From an uncultured Clostridia bacterium (GTDB lineage: Bacteria; Bacillota; Clostridia; Oscillospirales; Ruminococcaceae), in the NCBI GenBank assembly GCA_947584375.1, contig CANPWL010000009.1:1-60911 (forward strand): a DNA stretch of 60,911 nucleotides, given 5' to 3'. Each line of letters begins with the position of its first letter. The stretch's first letter is position 1. The notes below the pieces were generated by a model. The model saw only the letters and a program-made list of their open reading frames with translations, was not told the DNA's origin and ran no database searches. The position numbers were made by a program, and so were the translations under genes. Shown in pieces: positions 8,555 to 16,675 of this stretch.

Positions 8555-8701
8555 ATGACAAAAAAGGCATTAAAAACTAAAGTCGCTAAGGCAGTACGTA
8601 ATATTGGAATGGCTGCAGCTAAAAATGATGTCAATCAAGCTTGCGCATGTTTCCTTTATCAACCAAAACAGCCTAAGGTTTTAAAACAATTGAAAAAGTA
8701 G
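8555..8701 (+). CDS. agrD: AgrD-like cyclic (thio)lactone autoinducer precursor
   Basis: 48 residues from ATG 8555 (AAAGGAGTG just upstream); the frame upstream of this start is not coding. The N-terminal part is a basic amphipathic leader (KKALKTKVAKAV). The core is ACACFLY followed by the processing tail QPKQPKVLKQLKK, as in AgrD precursors. Cys30 is the likely ring residue, but Cys32 is also present, so ring size cannot be fixed by eye. AgrB, encoded next, should cleave and cyclise it, and the AgrC-like kinase should sense it. Confidence 0.85.
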   Translation: MTKKALKTKVAKAVRNIGMAAAKNDVNQACACFLYQPKQPKVLKQLKK

Positions 8702-8719
8702 GGGTCAATTTACTTATAA

Positions 8720-8752
8720 GCGATAGGAAGATGGAATTTATCTTCCTATCGC
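8720..8752 (+). other. 13-bp stem-loop between agrD and agrB
   Basis: GCGATAGGAAGAT (8720-8732) pairs perfectly with 8740-8752 around a 7-nt loop. There is no T-tract, so it is more likely a transcript-processing or attenuation structure than a terminator. It ends two bases before the first possible agrB start. Confidence 0.7.
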
Positions 8753-8753
8753 A

Positions 8754-9368
8754 ATGAGTAGAAACTATCGCAACGAGTACATAGTTATGGAAAGAATTTT
8801 AAATAAAATAATGGATTTTATTTCACATAATGAAAATGTGGATGAAAACAAATATGAAATAGTAAAATACGGTCTTGAATTATTTATATTAAAAATAACT
8901 TTCTTCATTGCAATACTTATTGTTTCAATTATATTAAATAGCTTTTGGGAGTATTTAGTTTTCTTTCTTCTGTTTTATCCGATTCGTTCCTTTGCGGGCG
9001 GGTATCACGCAAGCACAAAATCTCAATGCTTTATTCAATCTTTGATAACTGTCGTTTTGGTGTTAATTGCAATAAAATCCATTGGTATTTATCATTTTAT
9101 AATAATTCCTTTAGCTGTTTTAACAATTGTTTCTGCAGCAATAATATGGAAGTTTGCTCCCATAGATTCTGAAAATAAGCGTCTTGATGAAGATGAACAT
9201 TTATTGTTTAAAAAGAAATCCAGGATAGTTTTATGTACTGAAATTGGTATATCATTAGTTATGTATCTTTTTGGATTTGTTGAAATTTCATGTTCTGCGA
9301 TGTCAGCGATTATAGTAGAATCAATATTAATGATTATGGAGATTATTAAGTCTTATAAATATATTTAA
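8754..9368 (+). CDS. agrB: AgrB-like autoinducer-processing membrane peptidase
   Basis: 204 residues if started at ATG 8754; ATG 8787 is an alternative, and neither has a clear RBS. Several membrane segments and the AgrB catalytic motif SFAGGYHASTKSQC supply the conserved His and Cys. It should cut the AgrD-like precursor and form the ring. The start region has a tandem repeat: CTATCGCAATGAGTA at 8746-8760 and CTATCGCAACGAGTA at 8765-8779. The repeat and the preceding stem-loop suggest limited translation relative to agrD. Confidence 0.88.
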   Translation: MSRNYRNEYIVMERILNKIMDFISHNENVDENKYEIVKYGLELFILKITFFIAILIVSIILNSFWEYLVFFLLFYPIRSFAGGYHASTKSQCFIQSLITVVLVLIAIKSIGIYHFIIIPLAVLTIVSAAIIWKFAPIDSENKRLDEDEHLLFKKKSRIVLCTEIGISLVMYLFGFVEISCSAMSAIIVESILMIMEIIKSYKYI

Positions 9369-9432
9369 CTTCTAATTAAACATATTAAATATAAACAACG
9401 TTATGTTGTATTAATTTTTTAATAATACGCAA

Positions 9433-9460
9433 TTATATCTTAATTAAATTTAAGATATAA
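9433..9460. repeat. AT-rich inverted repeat
   Basis: TTATATCTTAA and TTAAGATATAA form an 11-bp perfect inverted repeat with a 6-nt loop, 65 bp after agrB. It may act as a weak transcription end. The 748-bp gap 9369-10116 otherwise holds the structured element, the terminator and the promoter listed next, and no gene. Confidence 0.5.
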
Positions 9461-9601
9461 AGCGATTTTAAATATTAAGCAAAATATTTAAAACAGTTTT
9501 TTACTTATTTAATAGTTAATTCTATATTCTTATTAGTATCGGTAACAATACATTTAATATATTAATCAAATATGATTTCATATAAACCTTCCTAAATTTG
9601 T

Positions 9602-9667
9602 AAGTCAGTAGGATAATAAGTGGCATCGGTTAGAATGAAATAAAAAACAGATGCCACTTTCTGACTT
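9602..9667. other. candidate structured RNA or small palindromic element
   Basis: Nested pairing: AAGTCAG (9602-9608) with CTGACTT (9661-9667), and inside it AAGTGGCATC (9618-9627) with GATGCCACTT (9650-9659). The loop is A-rich. No ORF or T-tract accompanies it. It could be a small RNA, a riboregulator or a remnant of a palindromic repeat. Confidence 0.45.
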
Positions 9668-9725
9668 GCATTAACCATGATAAATATTCTTGGTAAAATA
9701 TTTTAAAGTATTGTTCAAACAAATG

Positions 9726-9759
9726 ACAGCGTCTGGGCTTTTGCTCAGTCGCTGTTTTT
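9726..9759 (+). terminator. strong intrinsic terminator in the gap before pyrH
   Basis: ACAGCG-T-CTGGGC, a TTTT loop, GCTCAG-T-CGCTGT, then TTTT. There is no gene between it and agrB at 9368, so it may end a small transcript from 9460-9720. Confidence 0.85.
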
Positions 9760-10051
9760 GTATATAATGATAAGTTTATATAATACAACGCATAGTACGT
9801 TAATCATTAATTGGTATCCCATATCCTACTTTCTATATATTATACTTGTATTTTATTATCTAACAGTATTTCTACCTGAGTCCTTTTTGTGTCAGATGTT
9901 TTGATTTTTTCGTATTTGTGATTTAATACTTTTGATACATTACGAATTTCTTATATTGTTTGAAGTACTTCAATTATATTAAGATAGTTTTGTCCTTTTT
10001 AATTATAAAATGAACAAAGACAAATACTCATATGATTTGCTAAATTTTATG

Positions 10052-10080
10052 TTTACTTTTTATACTCTTTATGGTATACT
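10052..10080 (+). promoter_or_regulatory. pyrH promoter
   Basis: TTTACT (10052-10057) and TATACT (10075-10080) with a 17-bp spacer, 37 bp ahead of the pyrH start. Confidence 0.55.
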
Positions 10081-10116
10081 GTTAAATGGTAATATACTAA
10101 TAAAGGATGTGTTCTT

Positions 10117-10824
10117 GTGAAACCGAAGTATAACAGAATTCTTTTGAAACTGAGCGGCGAGGCTTTAGCCGGAGAGAAGCAAATGGGACTTAATTATGAT
10201 GTTATAACCTCGTTCGGTAAGGCGATTAAAAAGTGCGTCGATGCAGGAGTTGAAGTAGGTATAGTAGTTGGAGGAGGTAATTTCTGGCGAGGACGTTCGA
10301 GCGGTGCGATGGACAGAACAAGGGCTGACCATATAGGAATGTTAGCTACTGCAATGAATGCTTTAGCGGTTGCCGACGGTTTGGAAAACTGCGGTTTGGA
10401 GGTCAGGGTTCAGACGGCTATTTCAATGCCTCAGGTAGCTGAACCTTATATCAGAAACCGTGCTATGCGACATTTTGAAAAGGGAAGAGTTGTAATATTC
10501 GGTTGCGGAACAGGAAATCCATTTTTCTCAACAGATACGGCAGCAGCTTTAAGAGCTGCTGAAATTGAAGCAGATATATTTTTCAAAGCAACGATGGTTG
10601 ACGGAGTGTATGATAAGGATCCTCATAAATATAAAGACGCAGTAAAGTATGATGAGCTTTCTTTCAATGAAATATTGTCTAAAGGATTGCAGGTCATGGA
10701 TTCTACTGCTGCGGCTATGTGTAATGATAATGATATTCCGATTTATGTGTTTGATTTAGCTGACCCTGAAAATATTTACAGAGCTTGTATGGGAGAATCG
10801 GTCGGCACAAAGGTTATAAAGTAG
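10117..10824 (+). CDS. pyrH: UMP kinase
   Basis: 235-residue bacterial UMP kinase (amino-acid-kinase fold) converting UMP to UDP. N-terminal [13 protein letters not shown], then [11 protein letters not shown], and [20 protein letters not shown] in the nucleotide/UMP region are diagnostic. The start is GTG at 10117 after AAAGGA. It heads the frr-uppS-cdsA-dxr-rseP-ispG-polC run. In most Firmicutes rpsB-tsf lie directly upstream; here they are at 29.7 kb. Confidence 0.97.
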   Translation: MKPKYNRILLKLSGEALAGEKQMGLNYDVITSFGKAIKKCVDAGVEVGIVVGGGNFWRGRSSGAMDRTRADHIGMLATAMNALAVADGLENCGLEVRVQTAISMPQVAEPYIRNRAMRHFEKGRVVIFGCGTGNPFFSTDTAAALRAAEIEADIFFKATMVDGVYDKDPHKYKDAVKYDELSFNEILSKGLQVMDSTAAAMCNDNDIPIYVFDLADPENIYRACMGESVGTKVIK

Positions 10825-10873
10825 TAAATATGTCTATATTGACAAAATATATAATTATAAAGGAGAAATATAT

Positions 10874-11428
10874 ATGAAAGAAGTACTTAATAAAGCTGAG
10901 GAAAAAATGGGTAAAACAATTAACAATCTTAAAAACGAATTTGCAGCAATAAGGGCAGGCAGAGCAAATCCGGCTGTTTTGGATAAGGTATTGGTAGATT
11001 ATTACGGAACTCCTACTCCGATAAATCAAATGGCTGCCGTTTCAGTTTCTGAGGCAAGAGTTTTAGTTATACAGCCTTGGGATAAGAGTTTATTAAAAGA
11101 AATTGAAAAGGCTATTCAGGCATCTGATATAGGAATAAATCCAGCAAATGACGGAAATGTTATCAGACTGACGTTTCCTCAACTTACAGAAGACAGGCGA
11201 AAGGAAATTGTCAAGGATTTGAAGAAATACGGTGAAGAGGCAAAGGTTGCAGTTCGTTCAATTCGCCGTGATGCTAATGAAAAGCTGAAGGCAATGAAGA
11301 AAAATTCGGAGCTCACTGAAGATGACTTGAAAAATGCTGAGGATAAAACGCAGAAGCTCACTGATAAATTCACTAAAAATATTGATGAAATAGTTGCAGA
11401 AAAGGAAAAAGAAGTTTTATCAATCTGA
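10874..11428 (+). CDS. frr: ribosome recycling factor
   Basis: 184 residues, the usual length. It works with EF-G to split post-termination ribosomes. Family segments are RAGRANPAVLDKVLVDYYGTP, PWDKSLLKEIEKAI and the C-terminal helix around VRSIRRDANEKLK. AAAGGAG lies just upstream, and the gene starts 49 bp after pyrH in the same operon. Confidence 0.97.
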   Translation: MKEVLNKAEEKMGKTINNLKNEFAAIRAGRANPAVLDKVLVDYYGTPTPINQMAAVSVSEARVLVIQPWDKSLLKEIEKAIQASDIGINPANDGNVIRLTFPQLTEDRRKEIVKDLKKYGEEAKVAVRSIRRDANEKLKAMKKNSELTEDDLKNAEDKTQKLTDKFTKNIDEIVAEKEKEVLSI

Positions 11429-11465
11429 TTTTAATTACAAAGCTTTATTATCGGAGGTTTCATAC

Positions 11466-12200
11466 GTGAGATTAAAGAGAAAAAAGCGGGACTTTACGGA
11501 TAATGTTTTGGTACCGACTCATATAGGAGTTATAATGGACGGTAACGGACGATGGGCAAAAAAGCGTCTGATGCCCAGAAAGCTTGGACACAAAGAGGGC
11601 GCAAAGACTTTTAAAAAAATTGCTCTTGCCGGGAAAAGTATGGGTGTTAAATATATGACGTTCTATGCTTTTTCAACAGAAAATTGGAAACGTCCTAAGG
11701 ATGAAGTTGATGCCATAATGAAGCTGTTTGAAGATTATCTGGACGATGTTTCATCTTTTGAAAAGGAAAATATAAGGCTTATTTTTATTGGAGACAGGTC
11801 AGCACTTTCTGATGTTTTGCAAGAAAAGATGAAGCATGCTGAGGAAATTTCACGTGATTTTGATTCGATGACGGTAATATTGGCTGTAAATTACGGCGGT
11901 CAGAGCGAGATTTGCCAAAGCGTTAGGAAAATTGCAAAGAAGGTTAAAAATAAAGAGCTTGGTATTGATGAAATTAATGAAGAACTTATTGAGGATAACC
12001 TTTATACAGTGGGAATTCCTCCTGTGGATTTAATAATCAGACCCAGCGGTGAAATGAGGCTTTCAAATTTTCTAATATGGCAATCGGCATATGCCGAATA
12101 TTATTTTACTGACATTCTGTGGCCTGATTTTACAGAAAAGGATTTGAAAAATGCCATAGAAACCTTTAGTAAACGTAACAGAAGATTTGGAGGCATATAA
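11466..12200 (+). CDS. uppS: isoprenyl transferase (undecaprenyl diphosphate synthase type)
   Basis: 244 residues from GTG 11466, which has CGGAGG at the right distance; the frame also reads through from 11394 inside frr, but that start has no RBS. It condenses isopentenyl diphosphates into the C55 lipid carrier for cell-wall synthesis. The cis-prenyltransferase signature HIGVIMDGNGRWAKK and the C-terminal DLIIRPSGEMRLSNFLIWQ are intact. It is placed beside cdsA, dxr and ispG, linking isoprenoid precursor supply to lipid carriers. Confidence 0.95.
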   Translation: MRLKRKKRDFTDNVLVPTHIGVIMDGNGRWAKKRLMPRKLGHKEGAKTFKKIALAGKSMGVKYMTFYAFSTENWKRPKDEVDAIMKLFEDYLDDVSSFEKENIRLIFIGDRSALSDVLQEKMKHAEEISRDFDSMTVILAVNYGGQSEICQSVRKIAKKVKNKELGIDEINEELIEDNLYTVGIPPVDLIIRPSGEMRLSNFLIWQSAYAEYYFTDILWPDFTEKDLKNAIETFSKRNRRFGGI

Positions 12201-12288
12201 TCTTTTTAAAATATAATGTTACTTATTGTTATAGAATGAGATTTCAAGTAATGTTGAGATTATGTAAAACAGACTTATAAATTCAAAT

Positions 12289-12325
12289 AGGAGGAATGCT
12301 CTTTAAGAGCTAAATAATAAATATG
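12289..12325 (+). promoter_or_regulatory. RBS separated from the cdsA start by a hairpin
   Basis: AGGAGG at 12289-12294 is 28 nt from ATG 12323. GCTCT-TTA-AGAGC (12298-12310) forms a hairpin in between. The stretch starts with ATGCTCTTT (12296-12304), a 9-mer that also occurs in the leaders of dxr (13255) and the Agr kinase (6994). Confidence 0.5.
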
Positions 12326-13159
12326 CTTACACGAATTATTTCTGCTGGTGTAGCAATTGTTATTGCTGTTGCCGTACTTTGTTTTCACAACACAATAGTG
12401 CTTAATATTGCCGTTGCATTGCTTATAGAGGTTGCATTGTATGAACTCTTTAAAGCTGAGGATTGTTTAAAATTCAAGGTATCGCAGATTGTATGCTATA
12501 TTTTCGCTTTAACGGTACCTTTTTCAAATTATCTTATAAAGCTTAATGAAAACATAATGTATTATATAATTGCTACTTTTATTCTTGTTATGTTCGCAGC
12601 ATTTCTTGGATACTATAAAGCTATGAAGTATGAAAAGCTTTCATTTATGATTTTTGTATCAGGATTTATAGCTGTTGCAATGTCAACGCTTTTATATATT
12701 CATAGTATCGGCGGCAGGCACGGTCTGTTTTATTTAATATTGACTCTTTGCGGCGCATGGCTTGCAGACAGCGGAGCATATTTTGCCGGAACATTTTTTG
12801 GTAAGCATAAGCTTTGTCCGAACATAAGCCCGAAGAAAACTGTCGAGGGTTTAATCGGCGGAGTTATCACTAACGGACTTATATTTATCATTATAGGTTT
12901 TGTATATACAAAAATAGTTTCAGCAGATATCTGTTTAAATTACATTCTATTGTTTGTATTGGGTATGCTTTGCGCTTTGATTGGACTTCTCGGCGATTTA
13001 ACTGCATCACTTTTAAAGCGGCAGACAGGTATTAAAGATTATGGTAATATAATGCCCGGTCACGGAGGGGTTATGGACAGATTTGACAGCGTATTATTTG
13101 TTGCACCTTTTATGACTATTGCACTCAGTATTTTTAATATTATAACTAATTGTAAATAG
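12323..13159 (+). CDS. cdsA: phosphatidate cytidylyltransferase
   Basis: 278 residues with about eight membrane segments. It makes CDP-diacylglycerol from phosphatidate and CTP. The C-terminal signature is clear: GDLTASLLKRQTGIKDYGNIMPGHGGVMDRFDS, with the conserved acidic residues that bind metal. It follows uppS in the standard order. Translation initiation looks unusual because of the hairpin between RBS and start. Confidence 0.95.
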   Translation: MLTRIISAGVAIVIAVAVLCFHNTIVLNIAVALLIEVALYELFKAEDCLKFKVSQIVCYIFALTVPFSNYLIKLNENIMYYIIATFILVMFAAFLGYYKAMKYEKLSFMIFVSGFIAVAMSTLLYIHSIGGRHGLFYLILTLCGAWLADSGAYFAGTFFGKHKLCPNISPKKTVEGLIGGVITNGLIFIIIGFVYTKIVSADICLNYILLFVLGMLCALIGLLGDLTASLLKRQTGIKDYGNIMPGHGGVMDRFDSVLFVAPFMTIALSIFNIITNCK

Positions 13160-13166
13160 AGATCAA

Positions 13167-13198
13167 ATAGGGGCGAGCATATAAGCTTACCCCTATTA
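13167..13198 (+). other. stem-loop between cdsA and dxr
   Basis: AATAGGGG-CG-AGC pairs with GCT-TA-CCCCTATT around a 6-nt loop. It is not followed by a T-run, so it is more likely a processing or stability hairpin than a full terminator. Confidence 0.5.
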
Positions 13199-13245
13199 AG
13201 TGTTTAATTGAGTTTTTTATTAAGTAAGCATAAGTTGTTATTTTT

Positions 13246-13289
13246 AAGGGAGGTATGCTCTTTTACAGGGCATAATTATAAAAGTAATG
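13246..13289 (+). promoter_or_regulatory. RBS separated from the dxr start by a hairpin
   Basis: AAGGGAGG (13246-13253) lies 33 nt before ATG 13287. TATGCTC (13254-13260) pairs with GGGCATA (13268-13274) in a 7-bp hairpin. The hairpin coincides with a five-sense-codon-plus-Ala frame ATG CTC TTT TAC AGG GCA TAA. Confidence 0.5.
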
Positions 13290-14426
13290 AAAACCATATC
13301 AGTTTTAGGTTCTACCGGTTCTATTGGCACTCAGGCATTAGATATAGCAAGACTGCATAAAATTAGAATAAAAGCATTGTCAGCAAACAGTAATGTTGAG
13401 CTTTTGGCTGAGCAGGCAAGAGAATTTAATGCAGAATATGTATGTATTTATGATAAGAGCAAATACAAAGAGTTAAAAGATAATTTAAGCGGAACTGATG
13501 TAAAAGTCCTTTGTTCAATGGAAGGACTCTGCGAAATTGCGATGCTCGACGGAGTTGATATATTACTCAATTCAGTTGTCGGAATGGTAGGTCTTAAGCC
13601 TACTCTTACAGCAATTGATAAGGGTGTTGATATTGCTCTGGCAAATAAAGAAACATTAGTTGCAGGAGGAAAGCTTGTTATCAAAAAAGCAATTGAAAAC
13701 GGAGTTAAGATTTTTCCGGTAGACAGCGAACATTCTGCAATCTTTCAGTGCCTTCAGGGCAATGAAATGAATGAGATAAACAAGATAATACTTACAGCAT
13801 CGGGCGGACCTTTTTTCGGCAAAACGAAAAGAGAGCTTGAAAATGTTAGTATAGAGCAGGCATTAAAACATCCAAATTGGTCTATGGGCAATAAAATCAC
13901 CATTGATTCTGCTACTCTAATGAACAAGGGACTTGAGTTTATCGAGGCTATGTGGCTGTTTGATTTAAAACCGGAACAAATAGAAATAGTTGTACACAGA
14001 GAAAGCGTTGTTCATTCGGCGGTTGAATATAAGGACGGTTCTGTGATTGCTCAGATGGGTGTGCCTGATATGAAACTTCCTATACAGTATGCGCTGCTTT
14101 ATCCTAAAAGAATATATTGTAATGAAAAAGCTTTGTCGCTTACCGATTATGGTACGCTTTCTTTTTCAAAGCCCGACTATGAGACCTTTGATTGTTTAAG
14201 AGCATGTATAAAAGCAATAACTATTGGAAATTCAATGCCTGCTGTTGTAAACGGTGCAAATGAGCAGGCAGTAGAACTTTTTCTACACGAGAAAATTTCT
14301 TTTCTGCAAATCGGAGAACTTGTAACCTCAGCATTGGAAAGCATCAAACCTGATGATATAAAGTGTTTAGAAGATGTAATAAAAGCTGATAAAATTGCTA
14401 GAGAGTATGTTTTGAGCAAAATTTAA
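13287..14426 (+). CDS. dxr: 1-deoxy-D-xylulose 5-phosphate reductoisomerase
   Basis: 379 residues, normal length. It makes MEP from DXP with NADPH, the committed step of the non-mevalonate isoprenoid pathway. The N-terminal Rossmann motif is VLGSTGSIGTQALDI. The substrate region includes ALANKETLVAGG and PVDSEHSAIFQCL, with metal ligands in DSEH; then HPNWSMGNKITIDSATLMNKG. It is in the same operon as ispG and uppS. Confidence 0.97.
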   Translation: MKTISVLGSTGSIGTQALDIARLHKIRIKALSANSNVELLAEQAREFNAEYVCIYDKSKYKELKDNLSGTDVKVLCSMEGLCEIAMLDGVDILLNSVVGMVGLKPTLTAIDKGVDIALANKETLVAGGKLVIKKAIENGVKIFPVDSEHSAIFQCLQGNEMNEINKIILTASGGPFFGKTKRELENVSIEQALKHPNWSMGNKITIDSATLMNKGLEFIEAMWLFDLKPEQIEIVVHRESVVHSAVEYKDGSVIAQMGVPDMKLPIQYALLYPKRIYCNEKALSLTDYGTLSFSKPDYETFDCLRACIKAITIGNSMPAVVNGANEQAVELFLHEKISFLQIGELVTSALESIKPDDIKCLEDVIKADKIAREYVLSKI

Positions 14427-14445
14427 CTAAGTATGAGAGGTTTTA

Positions 14446-15513
14446 ATGGTTAGTATAATTATTGCAGTACTGGTATTCGGAATAATAATTATGGTTCATG
14501 AACTGGGACATTTTATTGTCGCAAAGAAATGCGGCGTAAGGGTTAATGAATTTGCAATCGGCATGGGACCTAAGCTTCTGTCAAAGCAGTACGGTGAAAC
14601 AAAATATTCGTTAAGACTGCTTCCAATAGGGGGCTATTGCTCTATGGAGGGTGAGGATACTTCAAGTGAAGATGAAAGAGCCTTCTGTAAAAAGGGTGTT
14701 GTAAAAAGAATTATTATTGTCATTGCAGGAGCCTTGATGAATTTAATTCTTGGTTTTATTTTTATATTAATAATGACTTCAATGTCAGATACTTATGCCG
14801 GCACGACTATTTCTTGGTTTGAGGATAATGCGTCCTCACAGGAAAGCGGACTTAAGATCGGTGACAGAGTTGTAAATATAAATGGAATGCACATATTTAC
14901 AGATACGGACTTTGCATATCAGCTTCAGTCTGATAAGGACGGAGTATTTGATATAACAGTTATCAGGAACGGAAACAGGAAAAATCTAAAAAATGTTAAG
15001 TTTTCAATTAATGAAGCAGAGAACGCTGAAGGTAAAAAAACAAGCAGTCTTCATATAGATTTTAAAGTTGAGCCTATTGAAAGGGGCTTTAAAAGTATAA
15101 TTTCGCAGTCGTGGAGAAGAAGCGTTTCATATGCAAGACTTATATGGGTATCACTTGGGGATTTGATAACAGGACAATATAAAATAAATGACTTATCAGG
15201 CCCGGTCGGAATAGTATCTGCTATAAGCGATGTAGTATCAAATGAAACTACTGAATCGGGTATCAACTGGCATGAACTTTTTCAAAATTTATTTTCAATG
15301 GCAGCGCTTATTTCAATTAACGTAGGGATATTCAATCTTCTTCCGCTGCCTGCTTTAGACGGAGGCAGATTAGTTTTTCTGATAATTGAGGGTATAAGAA
15401 AAAAACCTATAAGTCCGGAAAAAGAGGGAATAGTTCACTTTGTAGGACTTGCACTTTTAATGCTGCTTATGCTTTATGTAACATTTAATGATATTATAAA
15501 GTTGATAAATTGA
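14446..15513 (+). CDS. rseP: site-2 (RIP) zinc metalloprotease
   Basis: 355 residues. The intramembrane zinc protease motif HELGH is in the first transmembrane segment (IMVHELGHFIVAKK), a PDZ domain covers about 115-210, and the second active-site motif is LLPLPALDGGRL. It cleaves membrane-anchored anti-sigma factors or signal-peptide remnants. It stands between dxr and ispG as in many Firmicutes. Confidence 0.95.
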   Translation: MVSIIIAVLVFGIIIMVHELGHFIVAKKCGVRVNEFAIGMGPKLLSKQYGETKYSLRLLPIGGYCSMEGEDTSSEDERAFCKKGVVKRIIIVIAGALMNLILGFIFILIMTSMSDTYAGTTISWFEDNASSQESGLKIGDRVVNINGMHIFTDTDFAYQLQSDKDGVFDITVIRNGNRKNLKNVKFSINEAENAEGKKTSSLHIDFKVEPIERGFKSIISQSWRRSVSYARLIWVSLGDLITGQYKINDLSGPVGIVSAISDVVSNETTESGINWHELFQNLFSMAALISINVGIFNLLPLPALDGGRLVFLIIEGIRKKPISPEKEGIVHFVGLALLMLLMLYVTFNDIIKLIN

Positions 15514-15563
15514 TAATTTTATGTAAATAACTAAGGATTGGTTAATATATTGAAAGGACAAAA

Positions 15564-16604
15564 ATGGTTAGAAAATGCAAATCGGTCAAGGTTGGTAATT
15601 TAAGCCTTGACGGGGAGAAAATATATATACAGTCTATGCTTAATATTCCTGCGGAGGATATAAACAGCAGTGTTGCTCAGGCTGTTGAGCTGGAGCAGGC
15701 AGGATGTGAAATAATTCGTGCGGCAATACCTGATAAGAATGCTGTAAAGCTCATCCCCGCAATAAAAAAGGAAATATCCATACCTTTGGTTGCAGATATT
15801 CATTTTGACTATAAGCTTGCAATAGAAGCGGTGCAAGCCGGAGTTGATAAGATAAGAATAAATCCGGGAAACATAGGAGGAATGGATAATGTTAAGGCAG
15901 TTGCATCTGTTTGCAAATTAAAGGGAATACCAATAAGAATCGGTGTAAATTCAGGTTCTCTTGAAAAGGAGTTGCTTGCTGAATATGGCGCTCCTACTCC
16001 CGAAGCGCTTGTAAAGAGTGCTTTAAACCATGCAAAAATGCTTGAATATGCTGATTTTGACGATATAGTCATATCTATAAAGTCATCTGATGTAAAAACA
16101 ATGATTTCAGCATATAGGATGCTTGCTAAAAAGTGTGATTACCCGCTTCATCTGGGAGTTACAGAAGCAGGAACAGAGAGAATGGGGATCATAAAATCAG
16201 CAGTGGGAATAGGCTCGCTTTTGCTTGATGGAATAGGAGAAACCATAAGAGTATCGCTTACCGACAATCCTGTTAAGGAAATATATGCGGCAAAGGATAT
16301 TCTAAAAGCAATAGGCAGAGGAAACGGTGTAAAAATTGTATCTTGTCCTACCTGTGGTAGAACTAAGATAGATTTGATTTCTCTAGCCAAAAAGGTTGAA
16401 AAATGTACAAAAGATATTGATAAAGATATAACTGTTGCAGTAATGGGCTGTGTTGTAAACGGTCCGGGAGAAGCAAAAGAGGCAGATATAGGAATAGCAG
16501 GGGGAAACGGTAAAGCGGTACTATTTAAAAAAGGAGAAAAGCTTTACACTGTTAATGAGAAAAATGCATTGAACGCTTTGCTTGATGAAATTGAAAAACT
16601 GTAA
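15564..16604 (+). CDS. ispG: 4-hydroxy-3-methylbut-2-enyl diphosphate synthase (flavodoxin/ferredoxin)
   Basis: 346 residues. An N-terminal TIM barrel (ADIHFDYKLAIEA, KIRINPGNIG) and a C-terminal 4Fe-4S domain with three Cys ligands (SCPTCGR and MGCVVNGPGEAKEADIGIAGG). It reduces MEcPP to HMBPP in the non-mevalonate pathway. GAAAGG precedes the ATG. With dxr it gives the operon two steps of the pathway. Confidence 0.97.
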   Translation: MVRKCKSVKVGNLSLDGEKIYIQSMLNIPAEDINSSVAQAVELEQAGCEIIRAAIPDKNAVKLIPAIKKEISIPLVADIHFDYKLAIEAVQAGVDKIRINPGNIGGMDNVKAVASVCKLKGIPIRIGVNSGSLEKELLAEYGAPTPEALVKSALNHAKMLEYADFDDIVISIKSSDVKTMISAYRMLAKKCDYPLHLGVTEAGTERMGIIKSAVGIGSLLLDGIGETIRVSLTDNPVKEIYAAKDILKAIGRGNGVKIVSCPTCGRTKIDLISLAKKVEKCTKDIDKDITVAVMGCVVNGPGEAKEADIGIAGGNGKAVLFKKGEKLYTVNEKNALNALLDEIEKL

Positions 16605-16632
16605 TTGATAAGTGCAGTTTTTCACAAAGAAA

Positions 16633-16675
16633 CGGAGGATAAGCTTGATAGCTTTCAGGCTTAATAGATGTAATG
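16633..16675 (+). promoter_or_regulatory. distant RBS, hairpin and possible upstream ORF at the polC start
   Basis: CGGAGG (16633-16638) is 34 nt from ATG 16673. AAGCT-TGAT-AGCTT (16641-16654) forms a small hairpin. A TTG at 16645, ideally spaced from the RBS, opens a 19-residue out-of-frame ORF that runs past the polC start, which may couple or limit PolC translation. Confidence 0.4.

Noticed and set aside
12296-12313. Translated leader peptide MLFKS in front of cdsA (and MLFYRA in front of dxr)
   Set aside because: The ATG is only one base from the RBS, too close for efficient initiation; the hairpin explanation fits better.
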